A DNA stretch of 64,000 nucleotides from Flammula alnicola. Lineage: Eukaryota > Basidiomycota > Agaricomycetes > Agaricales > Strophariaceae. A model generated the notes under the pieces. That model searched no databases. It saw only the letters and a program-made list of their open reading frames with translations, and was not told the origin of the DNA. Positions 36,630 through 48,666 of the stretch are shown in pieces. Both the position numbers and the translations under genes were made by a program. Location: contig JADNRV010000008.1 in the NCBI GenBank assembly GCA_015499995.1, positions 310,001 through 374,000 on the forward strand, read 5' to 3'. Position 1 is the stretch's first letter. Every line of letters starts with the position of its first letter.

Positions 36630-37260
36630 TGATGGGCGAATATCCTTTCCCAGACCGGCTGGAAGAAACTTTGGGGACCCATATTGAAATATTCAAGTCC
36701 CAAGTTCTAACCAACCGGTACTCCATCTTGACCTTGACGATCTCGAAAGTCTGGATCCTCTGTATTCCATAAGTATCCTTCTGCAACAGAAGTCTAGTTT
36801 TGAAATATCGATCCTGGGATGCGGCCGATCGTTACAAAGAAAAGCGTACAGTATTATGCGCATAGGGCTACTTGCATCATGATATCACTGATTCCCTTCC
36901 AAGCGCTACCTCTACAATCGCAATGTCACCAATCACCCTACCCAATGCTTCTCGCTCCCCGTATCATGACGTATAGGATGACGCATTGGCTGTTTCTCGT
37001 CGGCGCGTGGCAGACATCGAGGTCGGCGCTATTATGTTCTCCAGTTAATCGTCAAGGTGGTCTTTTCGGCAGATGGCAAAGACTTCATCGACACCCTGTG
37101 TCAGTTGTCGGATCGGAAAAGAATCGCCCCCATCTACTACAGCCTCTTTGAAGATATGGAAACGGATGCGCCCGTCTCTATTTAGACGAACGCCCATGTT
37201 TAAAGCGACCGTGCCAAGAGCTCACAGGCGATTCGCATTTCAGAAATGGAGCCGTATAGA
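36630..37260 (+). pseudogene. Possible decayed gene, family uncertain
   Basis: Fragments that look coding but change frame: EYPFPDRLEETLGTHIEIFK, then after a frame change near 36725 DLDDLESLDPLYSISILLQQ with ILGCGRS shortly after, and near 37080 DGKDFIDTLCQLSDRKRIAP. The LGCG could be a SAM-binding loop of a methyltransferase, but that is a guess. Stops and frame changes prevent an intact model. A sequence-similarity search of the three peptides would settle the family. Confidence 0.35.
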
Positions 37261-38064
37261 GCGGTATGAAATTCTCCTTTTGGTATGTTACATCCACAGA
37301 CATTTCAATGCCTTGATTTGGGTGTTCGAATTCAACAGAATACTTCGAGTTCGCGTCAATCACAAAGATCCTTTTCCACACGTTGTATCGGAACGCCCTG
37401 GACTGCCAGCTTTGCATAGAGCACATCGTCAATGCCAAGAGTAAGTCGATCATTCTTATTCTATTTGACGTCCTATTGGTAGCTGATCACAATGGGAAGT
37501 ATCTATACAGTATCTTCAAGTCATTCATTCGATTCATGCTGCAATCCGAAAGTAAGCCGCTACAACACTTGTCTACACTGGAAATAGACTGAGGCATCTC
37601 TATGGTGCTGATCCTTATCTTAAGAAAAATAACTCGTCTGGTTGCCAAGTGATCATGAAACATTATATTCTTAGAATCGTTTGATTCGCTGAGCGCCCGA
37701 TTGGCTGGGATAGTCGGAGAACTGCTGAAGGTGCATGTAGTATCCTACTCTTCTTCCCATTTTGCCGTACTGCCGCTAACCACCCTCTCAGAAGATGGAT
37801 TTATGTATACAACATTAAGACTGATACAGTTATTCGGACTTCTACAGTTATTTGGAACAATCAAGTACATCTGCGCTGTGCGCCATTAGATACCTTCAAG
37901 CTATATGCATGCTTGGGTCTCGACTGTACTCTGGTGGGGATGTATCGAAAGCAGAAACCTGCGAAACTTGGCTTTCGTCACTCTGAATTTCACCCTCCAT
38001 AATGGGACCGCGAAGTCGGTTGGGGTTTCTGCTGAATCTAAGCACCCTCGGTGGCTTCTCAACC
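37261..38064. other. Intergenic region
   Basis: 0.8 kb before the 3' end of membrane protein B. A minus-strand frame at 37178-37453 has a natural-looking composition (SRAFRYNVWKRIFVIDANSK) but no identifiable family or flanking exons. Nothing else was recognised. Confidence 0.45.
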
Positions 38065-39712
38065 TCAGAGCTTGTAGATCGAGGGGCCTATGAAAGTTTC
38101 AGCTCTTGTTCGGTAGCAGATGCAAAGACCTACAATAGAACCTGAGGACGACCCGACGTATGAAAGACTTTCCGTCACCGGAGAGACTATATCTCGCTGA
38201 GACTCTCGGGGCGGAGAAGAGAAGGACGACCGAGCCTGGGAAGGGAAATATTGTGAACGTCCCACAGTTGCGCCCATTTCAGCAAAGGGTGATAGTCGAT
38301 ATGGTTCCATGAAACCAGTGTCCAGCACGGGCTTCTCGGTCTTGACCGGATAACGCATTCCAAGAAGTTCACGTCGTTGGCGCCAGACGAGATAGATACA
38401 CGCGATAGTGGCAACAAATGCAATAGTTGATGTCATGGAGAGAGCTGCGATCACACCCGCTGGGATTTGCCTGCGCCGAAATCATCAGTTACATGTAAGG
38501 CAAAAGATCTGATGACCTGTTACCCAATCGTAGCAGGCGCGATAGATGGTGCGCTATAATTTCTATCAGCGCCCAAGGAATCGGAGCCCAGAGTTTAATC
38601 AACTCGCCTTCCTCCCAAAGACGGTGTTGTGTATACATTCGCAAAATCAATCGCTAATTCTCCAGTACCTGACGACCCAGTCTGAATTTGGAGTGAATGT
38701 TGTCCAGCACCAAGGTTCCCAGCACAGAACAACAACTGCTGAGGTAGGTAGAATTGCTTTTCCGCAGAGAAGATGGACGGACTGCCACCATCCACCTGAA
38801 CGGAATATGAAAGGCTGTTATTAGGACCGACAGGTCCGTATAGCGCCACAGCATCGCCTGTCATGCAGCGAAATTAGCCCTGATATTCTGCTCTATAAGC
38901 GGTACGACTTGCCCTAACATGAGAGACATGGATCAAAAGGGAAACTCTCGCAGAGATAATAGTTAACTGACTTGAAATGTAAATTTCGCCGCGGCAGATG
39001 GATCTCGTGTTGCACTAGATAACAGGAGAGAGTCAGCGTCGAACTTATTGAGCGAGACAAGAACTCACTGTCCTGAACTTCCGGAAAATGCGCCCACCGT
39101 ATCTGGAATCACATCCCAAGAAGAAGAAGGGGTATAGATAAATGAAGGATGCGTATCTTGGAAGGTGTTGACGATCAAGTTTTCGTCATCCTTCCCAACG
39201 CTGGTTTGAAAAGCTACCTGGTGAGGGTATAAGTATGCAAATAGACTCATTAGAGGAGCTTACGCACGTAGTCTAAATCAAGGAAAGAATTAGCAGTAGA
39301 AGAACCACCAGCATTTGTTACTGTCAATTGATGGGATCCTAGCGTTACACTGCTACTGTACAACGTCTGGTTGAATACAGCAGTATCCGATTCTCCGTTG
39401 AATGTGGAGACACTCCCGCCATCTAGCTGAATTTGATAGTTCCCATGATTGCTACGCTTCGCGCCAGCTATCTGGATAGAGGTGCCATAGAATTTAAACG
39501 ACAGCGTTGCTCCGACGGTTTGTGTCAATATAAAGCTGCTCTGCGTATACCTAAAACCACAGTTGTGTCAGAAACTTCACTTGACCCTTGCACTGTCAGA
39601 ACCAAACTTACTGATCAAGGCTAGAATCGGTTTCTGAAGTACCAGCTCGCCAATTCTCAGAATAGACAAGCATGGGGGAAGTGTCTTCGACAATGAAAGT
39701 GAAAGATGGCAT
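38065..39712 (-). CDS. Single-pass membrane protein B (paralog of A)
   Basis: Same architecture as protein A. ATG 39712 gives MPSFTFIVEDTSPMLVYSEN with no signal peptide, then two beta-rich ectodomain repeats (GTSIQIAGAKRSNHGNYQIQ; DAVALYGPVGPNNSLSYSV), a membrane span around AALSMTSTIAFVATIACIYL followed by WRQRRE, and a Ser-rich tail ending at 38065. The equivalent ectodomain intron pair is 38914-38971 and 38858-38912, separated by a single G at 38913 that is needed for frame. The second of these introns and the one starting at 38607 have GC donors (GCAAGT, GCGAGT). Function unknown. Closest relatives in the window are proteins A and C. Confidence 0.8.
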
Positions 39713-40248
39713 GGCCGGTGTGAAGGTTGACAAGAGGGAGAAAATTGGCGAGAAGAGAAACGAAGCCCGCTCCTGGCGATATTTCGAAGAGAACCTGTCC
39801 TTCTGACTTATAGCGTCACGGTCGAATCAAACTTGGACTCTGCATCAAATAGTCAATGACACAACAGAAACGAACTTGTCAATTCCCCGTCGGATATGGC
39901 GTACATGGCAACACGATACTACCTCAGTCCGTTCATCAACTTGCACACTATTGTCACAAGTATTGTGTCGTTGATGTGCATTTTCCGTCAAGCTGCTTGA
40001 CTAAAAGATATTGTCGAATTGGGCCTCGAATTTCGAAAGTCCGAGTCTTGGGAGTAAAAAGGTTTTCATGGAAATTTGGCCAATTCTTATCTGCCACTGA
40101 CAGTGACCCCCCGTTCATTTTCGTCAAGGTGAATTGAAGGAAACGGTTGGCGTATTAGGAAGCCAGTATGCTGAAACCTGTGAAAGATAATGATAGAATG
40201 AATCTTCGCTAACTACGTTACATAAGTAACTCAAAGAAGTGGTGCCTC

Positions 40249-40280
40249 GTGGCGATGGCCGAACCTCTAAAACCTTTCGC
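40249..40280. repeat. 32-bp dispersed repeat, identical to 61863-61894
   Basis: GTGGCGATGGCCGAACCTCT and the next 12 bases match 61863-61894 exactly by eye; flanks then differ. Probably the remaining part of a dispersed element that sits also beside the CACTA-like transposon. Confidence 0.85.
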
Positions 40281-40410
40281 ATACCGAGATGCCAGTATTA
40301 CGACGGTAAGCGTCTAGCCGGTCACGCGGTCACGTAGCTATTGTACGTCACAATCTAGTTTTATTGCTCAAACTACAAAGGACAAGGAGCTTCTGACACT
40401 CAAGTTAAAA

Positions 40411-40547
40411 ACTCCTCGACGCTGTCTTAAATCGTGGACTACAAGTCTTGTTACCTGGACTCACACCATGGCAAGGAGGGAAAAAAAGACTCTCCTCGAC
40501 GTTGCCTTACTTAGTCTTAGTTACCGGACTCACGCCATGACAAGGAC
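40411..40547. repeat. Imperfect tandem duplicate
   Basis: 40411-40477 and 40488-40547 are diverged copies: both run ACTCxxTCGACG..., TTACC(T)GGACTCAC(A/G)CCATG and end CAAGGA. They are separated by an A-rich join. Confidence 0.7.
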
Positions 40548-40658
40548 GTTTTAAGGTTTTTGTCTCAAGCACGCACAAGTCATGCAGAATGGCATCGTGA
40601 ATACAGTCGATAAAAATATCTCTAGTTCTGGCTGGTGTAGGAGGATCAATTTATTTAA

Positions 40659-42080
40659 TCACTCATCAGCGTCGATATATTTTTGGCTTGCAGAAAATCG
40701 CTTCTCTGATCTCTGGCGGCGCAAACACCACAAGAGGTACAGGGAGCTCAGCAAACCCAGGAATGCAAGGACCGAGGAAATGGTCAGGCCTGCAATGAAA
40801 GCGGGCGGAACGGTCCTGCATGGAAAACTTTAGCGGAGGCCGAGCGTAGAAATAATTAGCTTACTGCGACGGCGATCCAATAGTTAGAGGAGCCTGAACA
40901 TCGAATGATTTTGGACTTCATTCCTCGACGTGAGTCCGTGTCCGATTTTTAGAAGGCAGAGATTGGGCTGACCTTTGAGCTCCTAAAGAAGGAACGGAGT
41001 ACAAATTGGCAAAATCGACGGCGAACTGTCCCATGGTTCCATTTGTAGGAAGAAATTTGATTCGCAGCGTATGAGTTCCACGCCCAAGATTCGATGCGTA
41101 GTACAAGACTTGATGAGGTCTTGAACTAGCCTTTTGGGCTGAGAACTGACGAAAAGGACCACCGTCTACGGATGCCAAATAGGCGGGAGTGCTAGCAGGA
41201 GTGACCAGGCCATACAACAGGATGAGGTCGCCTGCGACGTTCACATTTGAGTGTGTGTGTGTTTAAGTCATTGAAGAAACTTATACCCTGTTGGGACAGA
41301 TAAAAAAGGGTCATAAATAGCATCGCAGAATGGAAATTATAAATCTTACTTGGAATTTGTACTCTACGGTGGCAGATGGATCGGTTGTGACACTGAAGTA
41401 TATCGATTGAGATCGGACAGGGAAGAAACAACACCAATAACTCACGTCCCAGTGCTCCCAGAAAACGTCCCCGGCCTCGATGTCTGCTGCCAGGATGAAC
41501 GAGGAAAATAAGTAAATGCTGGGTCGTTGTCCTGGAAAGTGGTAATAACAAGGGGCTCGCTCTGTTTCCCGATGTTTCCCTCGAAAGAGATCTGCCAAAT
41601 GCATCGATACCATTATTTTCTTGAGCTGAAGAGAGCCAGCAGAAATCACCTACATAATCGACATCGAGCGTTGTGTTACCAACGTTTGTCAGAGTAACTT
41701 TGTGGTAGCCGTCTTGTAAAGTTGAGTTGAACAACGTCTGATTGAAGAGCGCGACATTGGAGTTGGCATTGAAGGTCGGGAAAACATGCCCGTCGACCGT
41801 GACCTTGTAAAGTCCATGGTCAGGACGTTTAGCCCCATATATGCCGATGTATGTCCCGTTGAACTGGAAATCCATCGTCGCACCTGGCGTCTGGGTGACG
41901 GTGTAAGTCGCCTGCGAGTACCTAAAAGCAGTGAATAAGTGAGCTTATGGACTTGAAACAATCGTCATCACAGACATACTGGTCGAGAGCCGCATCAGTC
42001 TCAGAAAACCCACCATTCCAACCGGTGGAGAAGACAAGAGGAGGGCAGGTATCTTTGAGAACTTGGACGAATCTGGGCAT
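40659..42080 (-). CDS. Single-pass membrane protein C (paralog of A and B)
   Basis: ATG 42080 gives MPRFVQVLKDTCPPLVFSTG without signal peptide. Ectodomain repeats: GTYIGIYGAKRPDHGLYKVT and DLILLYGLVTPASTPAYLAS. A membrane span around FIAGLTISSVLAFLGLLSSL follows, then CLRRQR and a very short tail stopping at 40659-40661. Intron pair 41288-41349 / 41232-41286 is separated by one G at 41287. The junction between the ectodomain and the membrane exon (40905-40975) could not be resolved to a clean frame: joining the obvious GTCAGC donor to the GTTCAG acceptor gives a stop. This may mean another tiny exon, a short 36 nt intron, or a break. The short cytoplasmic tail differs from A and B. Confidence 0.75.
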
Positions 42081-42540
42081 TGCTGGTAGGCTGTAGGGTA
42101 GATACAACTTGAATCGTGCAGGAATTTATCGACGAGTGCCTTTTAATTATCGAGGTAGCCCTGAGTTCGATAGATATCCGACATCACGTCAGCGAAACAT
42201 ATCGGTGATACTATAGGCGCACGAATAGCATGATCGCCATAGGATTATGATGAAATCCTCTGGAGCAGGTGTGTATCCGCGGTCATCATGGACCAGCACC
42301 ATCGCGGACCCAATGTCAAGGGCTGTCCTTTGAGTGATTTAGATCAGGATGATATGTTTACTCACTAGCAACCGGACGTCTTGCCTGTTTTGATTATAAA
42401 TGCTGAATACGAGGCATGGGTATCAGCCAGAGCGGGTTAAAACGTTAAAGGCTTGAATGCAATCACTCGGAAAATGAAATTTGCAAGGAGTGAATGGAGC
42501 ATACAGTTACTCAGTTCTAAGACACGTGCATTGATGAAGC
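42081..42540. other. Short intergenic region
   Basis: 460 bp between membrane protein C's start and the end of THI6. Nothing recognised. Confidence 0.5.
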
Positions 42541-44708
42541 CTACTTGACAGTAATTCTGGATAGCTGCTGAACCTGTTCAGGCGCGAGTTCCCAGAGGAC
42601 GTCGATTAATCCCGGCATGAATGTGCCAGGTCCCCTCACGTCATCCCTTTTGACTGCCAGCTCCGCGCCGACAGTCAGCACAAGTACCCTGGGAAATCAA
42701 GGAGTTGCATGTTCATTTCAGGTGATACAGACTCGTTGATGCGCCGCGAAGAAGGACTTACCCTGCGATGGCGGCAGTGAACATGTCACCTCGGAACAAA
42801 CTTCCGTTATCTTTCGTCTGGCCAGCTTGCGCCACCTGTGACGCCGTAGCGCAGAAACTGGCAATAATACTGCCTAGCATACACCCAGAGCCAGTAATAT
42901 GGCCCAGAACTTCGTCGCCGTTCTGGAGCGCCACCACACAGACTCCGTCGGAGATGTAGTCAGTTGGGCCTGTGAGGACAATAACGCATCCTAAAGGTTA
43001 TGTTAGTCACTATATGATGTTTAGATGGTTAGAAATAAAGCCACGGAATTACTTTCTCGTCTGGCGAGGTTTCTCACAAAACTCTCTGGATCTTTGAATC
43101 CCGAGCCCACGCTATCGACGCCCTTGGATTCAACCTGCCGGTCCATGGTATATAAACGTCTGCATAATGAAAGAACTCTGGAAATTTTACCTCGGTCGTG
43201 CCTGCGAGCGTTGCGAGTTCTCCGGCATTGCCTTTTATAACACTTGCTTGCCATGTGTCAAGGAGCGCTGTAAAGTGATCGTCAACGTCGGGATAAGCGA
43301 GATGTATTTTCGTGCTTACTTCTCACGCTTTCCTTTCTGAACGTACTTGCGCCTATTCCAACAGGATCAAAGACCACGGGTTTCCGGAATTTATTTGCAA
43401 AAGCCCCTATCAGGTTCTCCTTTGAAAAGAGAGGTAGGACCAATATTGGATATGCGCACCTGCCGTCACCATTGCCTCGAAGTTCTCTGCCCTCATAGTA
43501 CCGATATTAACCAAGAGCGCGCCCGCAATGCGCGTCATATCCTCCATTTCTACAAGCTCAGTAGCCATGATCGGGCTAGCTCCCACTGCCAGAGTGACAT
43601 TGGCAGACTGAGTTGCGACCACTGTATTCGTGATCTATAGGCTAGTAAATGAGGGTTCGCTGTTTCAAGGAGTGCCCAGCGCCGTAGACGTACCTGGTGA
43701 ACAAGAGGATTGCGGTTTCTTATCTCTTTCATAAGCTGAATCACACCATCCATAATCGAATCAGAGGTAAGTGGAGCCGGGGTAGAATGCCCAAGGTGGA
43801 CGTCAAGGCCTAAAGGATGAACAGAATAGTTCTGCCGGAACTGCGACAGAATTGTCTGAAGTTTTTCAGCGGCGATTCGGGGTTCAGGCGACGCGACAAT
43901 GTCTGATACAACGGCAATTCCGTCCAGCACACGATTCGATGTTGATGTTGTTCCATGTAAAGTGCGAAGAAGATTCGTAGACTTGATGCCACCTAACGTT
44001 AAGACATGAAGAAAAATTGCTGCGTGAAATATGCAGACTGGCACGTACCGATGGCAACAGCTTTAATATCCGTACCAACCAATTCCTCGAGCATAGGTCC
44101 AACGCCTCTAATGCCAATGATTGGGTTGGTTAACTTCTTCGTCTGAGTGCCCCACACTGCGCCTATACCAACATAATCAACCCCAAGACGAACCGCTTCT
44201 TTGACGTGGGCCGCGGTATTGCAGCTCAACCCGATGATCGATCCTGGAGGAAGCAGTTTACGAGCCTGCTCGACAGACATGTCTGTTTGTCCAAGATGGA
44301 CGCCATCAGCGTTGATGGCGAGAGCGACATCGATACGGTCATTGATGAGGAGTGGAATATTATATTTGTCGCATATGGCTTTGGATAGTTTTGCCAAGTG
44401 AATGAACTAGACATATCTCGTCAGCGTTAAAAGATAAAGAAGGTCGAGAACTTCACCTCCTGCGTGTCCAGTTCTTTCTCTCGTATTTGCACAAGTGTGA
44501 CTCCACCTTGAATCGACTGTGAAAAAGTCAAGATTAGATAACATTCAGGGCAGAAAAAAGGGCCTTACCTCTTCCAAAGAAGCTAAATATTCCTGAATAT
44601 CCGAAATCAGGTATGGAAGTGGCGCGTTGAATCGTTATCAAGTACTTTGTTAGGGGGCAGTAAATTTCGTCCTGTAACGAGGTACAAGGAATAATCGATG
44701 GTTCGCAT
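42541..44708 (-). CDS. THI6: Bifunctional thiamine-phosphate synthase / hydroxyethylthiazole kinase
   Basis: Thiamine biosynthesis enzyme: the C-terminal kinase phosphorylates hydroxyethylthiazole, and the N-terminal synthase joins it to HMP diphosphate to give thiamine phosphate. ATG 44708 (MRTIDYSLYLVTGRNLLPP) joins over a 53 nt intron to EYLASLEE. The ThiE half shows LLINDRIDVALAINADGVHL, GQTDMS, IGLSCNT and DYVGIGAVWGTQTKK. The ThiM half shows NTVVATQSANVTLAVGASPI, VVFDPVGIGAS, VIKGNAGELATLAG, DYISDG and the ITGSGCMLGS anion-hole/catalytic block. Stop at 42541-42543. Both catalytic halves look complete and in frame over about nine exons. I looked for a TPP riboswitch in the upstream 300 bp and introns and did not recognise one. 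Confidence 0.93.
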
Positions 44709-44990
44709 TTAGGGTTCTAGTTTGAAGCAGTCGATATAGCAGTTGTAGTTGTCTGTATATGAACCTCTGCTTTAGTTTCGATATCAGAAACTCGGAGGGT
44801 AAGCCAACGACACTTACTGACTTCGAGGAAGGAAAGGGAAGGAACGATTCGGATATTCAGGTCGGGTGACTCGGCCCGGCCGGCAATCCGCAAACCGGAA
44901 ATAGAAATATTGCCACGGTTGGGCCACCTTTCAAGTCACCACGGACTCATCACGACCACCTAGTGCAACTACATACAACACTTCTCTGGA

Positions 44991-46220
44991 ATGCCTTCAA
45001 GCTGTGCTCCCCAGGACGACCTCGAAGAAGAGCGTGCGACACTCAGTCCATGGGAGAAAACCTGGGTAGATAATCAGCCATTTCTCTTGTCCTGTGGGTA
45101 TCGTCTGCGACCAAGATATCATCCCGATTGGAGACCCAACTGGAAGGCGAAAGGCGAAAAGCCCAGGAAACCGATATGCAAATACGAAGACTCTCTGTTT
45201 TCTGTCAGTCTTCTGAATTGAACGCCAACAAAAGCTTACATCCTTGCAGATATCACAGAAAGTCCTGGACGCTACAAGAGTTACGGACAATGTGTAGGTT
45301 ATTTGATCTCAGGTCGGCTGAGATGGATATAGCACTGTATCTATCGTTGACGATTTACGAGCCGATCCGCACAACCATAGGCTCTCAATTCTCGACGTGA
45401 TTAGGTTTCTAGATAACAAATCTATGGCCATCCTGGTGATGCTAGTTCTTGAATTAAATTTGCTACCATTCCGCCGCGTTGCAGAAGTCGGTGAAGCCGA
45501 TAGAGCAGTTTCCGGAGGTGCGCTGATTGTCATTGTCTTTCAAGTTTGCGTTAACAAGAATCCTTCAATAGGGCCTGGTGTTTATGCATAAGCATAATGT
45601 TGCTCACAGGTACGCGATCAACTCGATGCAATATCATAATAGCACGTCTGACTTTTTTCAGAGATGCTTGCACGCGCAATCTTGTTATGGATGTTTCAAG
45701 GGCAGTTCCGAAGGGCTCTCATTTTATTGAATGGAACACGCATGATGGAGCCGTGAAGCCAGTGAAATACTACTTCATCGACTTCGGCACACACGGTTCT
45801 TTGGGAATGCCTCACTGGCAGATATGAGAGTTCTTGGGATGTCTGGCCAGACTCGTCCTCCCGAACTATCTGCAACTGTTCCTTGTAACCGTTTCAAAAT
45901 AGATATTCATCAGCTTGGGACCGTTATGTTACAACTAACTGAGGTTAGATGATACACCTGTGAACTGTCTATATTTACAAATTATTTGGCATTTTCAGGA
46001 TTATGAAGGATTGGATCTGCTTCGGCCACTGGGTAAATTCATGGCGATTGCAGACCCTAATCTACGTCCAACTGGGGCAGATTCTTTGTATAAATTCAAG
46101 GAGATAATGTCTGTGTTGTCCTAACCGGATCTGAAGGCTCGCGTATGGAAACATCACTTTCCTCCACTCAGCTGGGAACAACATCACGTTTGGTGGTTGG
46201 AATCTGACACTGATAAATGA
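44991..46220 (+). pseudogene. Decayed fungal-type protein kinase (FunK1-like)
   Basis: Related to the large Agaricomycete kinase-like family. The start is well preserved: ATG 44991, then ERATLSPWEKTWVDNQPFLL and SCGYRLRPRYHPDW. Catalytic-loop remnant: HNVAH-R spliced to DACTRNLVMDVS (HRD-like), then YYFIDFGTHG at the DFG position. Further on come GQTRPPELSATVP, KIDIHQLGTVML and DYEGLDLLRPLGKFMAIADP with stop near 46124. The frame changes near 45340 (DLRADPHNHRLSILDV is in another frame) and near 45826, and a stop interrupts the activation segment. The product is therefore not made as an intact kinase. The usual Lys block is not recognisable. The 282 bp upstream to THI6 is a divergent spacer without other features. 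Confidence 0.75.
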
Positions 46221-46395
46221 ATTTTGCTTTCCCACTGCTTATATTTTATGCATCCCCATAAATCAAGTAGTTCAACTCCTTAAATGTCAATGCCTGAAAT
46301 CCCCAGGTAGAATAGGATAAATATAAATAGTTAATGCATGAAGCCTAAGTACGATGTACTGTATATGCAGGATATAAACAAAATATTATACGAAG

Positions 46396-48596
46396 TTAAG
46401 TTGAATAGTAACTGTCAGTGTCGCCCTTGGCATCGACGATGTGTTTCATGCAAAGAAGTTCGCGGCTTAGGGCATCTGGAGACGCTCCCAACTCTGCCTG
46501 GTCGAAATCAATGATGAAAACTTCATTGTCGGCATTCACTAGAATGTTGTCTGAGCGTATATCTTTGTGGCGGACGCCAGCGCGATGAATGCTTTTCAGG
46601 GCCCGCGCTAAAGCTTTGCTAGACAATATCAAAGAATGTCAGGACGGAATGTACCAACAAAATATTTTCCTACCGTTCTGTTTCAGAAGTGTGGACCACT
46701 TCTGAGCTCCCTGTACGCGCAACTTCACGACGTGTAAGCGTCGTGCCGCCTTCATCCATGATAAGAGCAAGAGCACCCGACTCTATATCTTCAAAAAGGC
46801 CGTAGACGCAAAGTATTCCTTCCACGCCGCCAGCTGAGGCCAGATGCTGGTATATCGAATATTCGTGGCGCAACTTATTTCGCGCTTCTTCATCCATCGA
46901 AAAAACGAACTTAACGGTTAAGGAGTGAGACAGTTTTCTGCCAGGTTCGAGTCGAATATCTGCTGAACCCCGGTGGATGACACCTATCGCACCCCATCCC
47001 ATCGGTTCCGAAAGCGTGAGTGAAAAGTATTGAGCGGAAGAATAAGTCATTTTTCGATTGGGTGCTTCGAAGGGCATATCATTAAATCCTGCAGCGCATG
47101 AAGGCCCCAATCGGATGAATGATGAAGGAACCGGAGATCGATAAGCCCCATAACGGAGATTCATTAATGCTAAATTTCGGGTGCTCAAAGCAGCTCGAAC
47201 CTTTTTTTTAAAAAAAATATCAGTGATTTCAAAATCGCCAACGACAACCGGGCTTACCGTATTAAGATCCTCGACATTGTTCTGACTAGCCTTGGTGTCT
47301 GTAAGTGGCTCTGGAACAGAGATGCTATCGTCGAGTTTTGGTCGTTTGGACCTTGTGTCTTCTGAATTTTCGAGGTCTTCCGATGATCGTTTATTACCGA
47401 CAATCGGGTCGTGGGCTATTCTCTCCGTAGATTGAAACCGTTTCTGCCTTTCCAAAGCATCCATGATGATGGCAGCGTGAAGACCAATATGAAGTTTACC
47501 GTAAGCTGGATTTTGGCAGCTTGTGGGGTTTATAATATCGGAAAGGAAGAGGGTCTGTGATGTGCGATGGCGGACACCAATTCTTTCAAATTTCCCGCAA
47601 TTGAAGACAATGAAGGTGGCGTCGTTCACCGCAGCCCGAGTCCAAGCCTTTGGTTAATAACAGTTAGACGAGCGAAACTGAAAGATGATCATCACTCACG
47701 TGTTGTAGATAATGAGCGAAGTCGACGCGATATGGCCTTTTGTTTTTGGTATACTGTGAAGGTCTGGAAGGTATAACTCCAGCTGAATTACTTCGCGTGT
47801 TATATTTATCTTGTGTTCTGCGCATTTTGGGACGTTTTTTCAACAACTTTTCCAGAAGTCCATTGTTCGCATCCATGGGACGGGACAGAGGAATGATCTT
47901 TGGGTGACCTACAGTCCGAGATGTTTCCCATTTGAAATTTCCAGTGTTCCGTAGTGTCTTCAGCACCTTCTCTCCTGACGACGTCGGAACATAAAATTCC
48001 CAAGTCGCAAGTTCGGGAGATCGCGCTGCCAAGTCGCGCAGTCTGTCTGCATCCGCATCAGCGATGTGCTCCAGAACTTCGCCCACAGCAAGGTCATAGG
48101 GCTTGTAGTGTGTACGACGCACGCGGAGTTGTGCGCTTGTCATAAACAGCTGGGTTCGATCGCGAACGACATTAAAGTCAAAGACGGAACCCCGTTTTTG
48201 ATAGTCGGGATGGAAGTAGAGTTTGGAGACGATGCTGTGCAAGAATTGTCCAGCATTCTCTTTGTAACGGTCAGCCACGTCCCATGAATCGCGAAAAGGT
48301 TGAATCTCGTGGTTATTAGGGGGAAGATATCCTTCTTGAGGGTTGAAAGGACGACCACCGGCCACAAGCGATGTAATTTCTTCTTCACAAACCTCGGATA
48401 ACAGTTGGACAATGCAAGGCATATATTCAACGTGTTTCAAGATCAAATTAGAGTCCAAGTGCCGGTCGTAGAAAGAGATGGGACATGTGGGATCCAGGAA
48501 TTCCAGATAATCCGGCCTAAGGTCGAGTAACCGGCTCATATTGAAGTCCAAGGTCTGTTCCAACGCATCTTCGAAAGGGTCGCGGTCTTCCGACAT
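46396..48596 (-). CDS. Large protein with C-terminal kinase-like domain (1)
   Basis: About 700 residues, three exons. ATG 48596 (MSEDRDPFEDALEQTLDFNM); exon 1 ends QH and joins to AWTRAAVNDATFIVFNCGKF; the last exon starts within ETER-KALARALKSIHRAG. The N-terminal 300 residues form an unrecognised domain with ATWEFYVPTSSGEKVL. The kinase-like part has a Gly-rich stretch (GWGAIGVIHRG), a Lys at TVKFVF, a hinge near LALIMDEGGT, catalytic loop VRHKDIRSDNILV (H-x-D...N kept; HKD instead of HRD) and IIDFDQAE in place of DFG. The Asp is kept but Gly is replaced, so activity is uncertain. It ends 75 residues after the catalytic loop, with most of the C-lobe missing. A paralog lies upstream at 49404-51900. 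Function unknown. Confidence 0.78.
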
Positions 48597-48666
48597 GATT
48601 GCGGAATGGAAAGAAAGTAGCCACGTCGAGAAGGCAAGTAAGCCTCGACCGGTGATGCAACATTGA

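Larger units (their letters stand above)
39713..40658. other. Intergenic region with short repeats
   Basis: 0.95 kb between membrane proteins B and C. It holds B's promoter and two repeat features listed separately (40249-40280 and 40411-40547). No gene recognised. Confidence 0.55.

Noticed and set aside
44709..44990. TPP riboswitch before THI6
   Set aside because: I looked for the conserved CUGAGA and later pairing motifs on the minus strand and did not find them.
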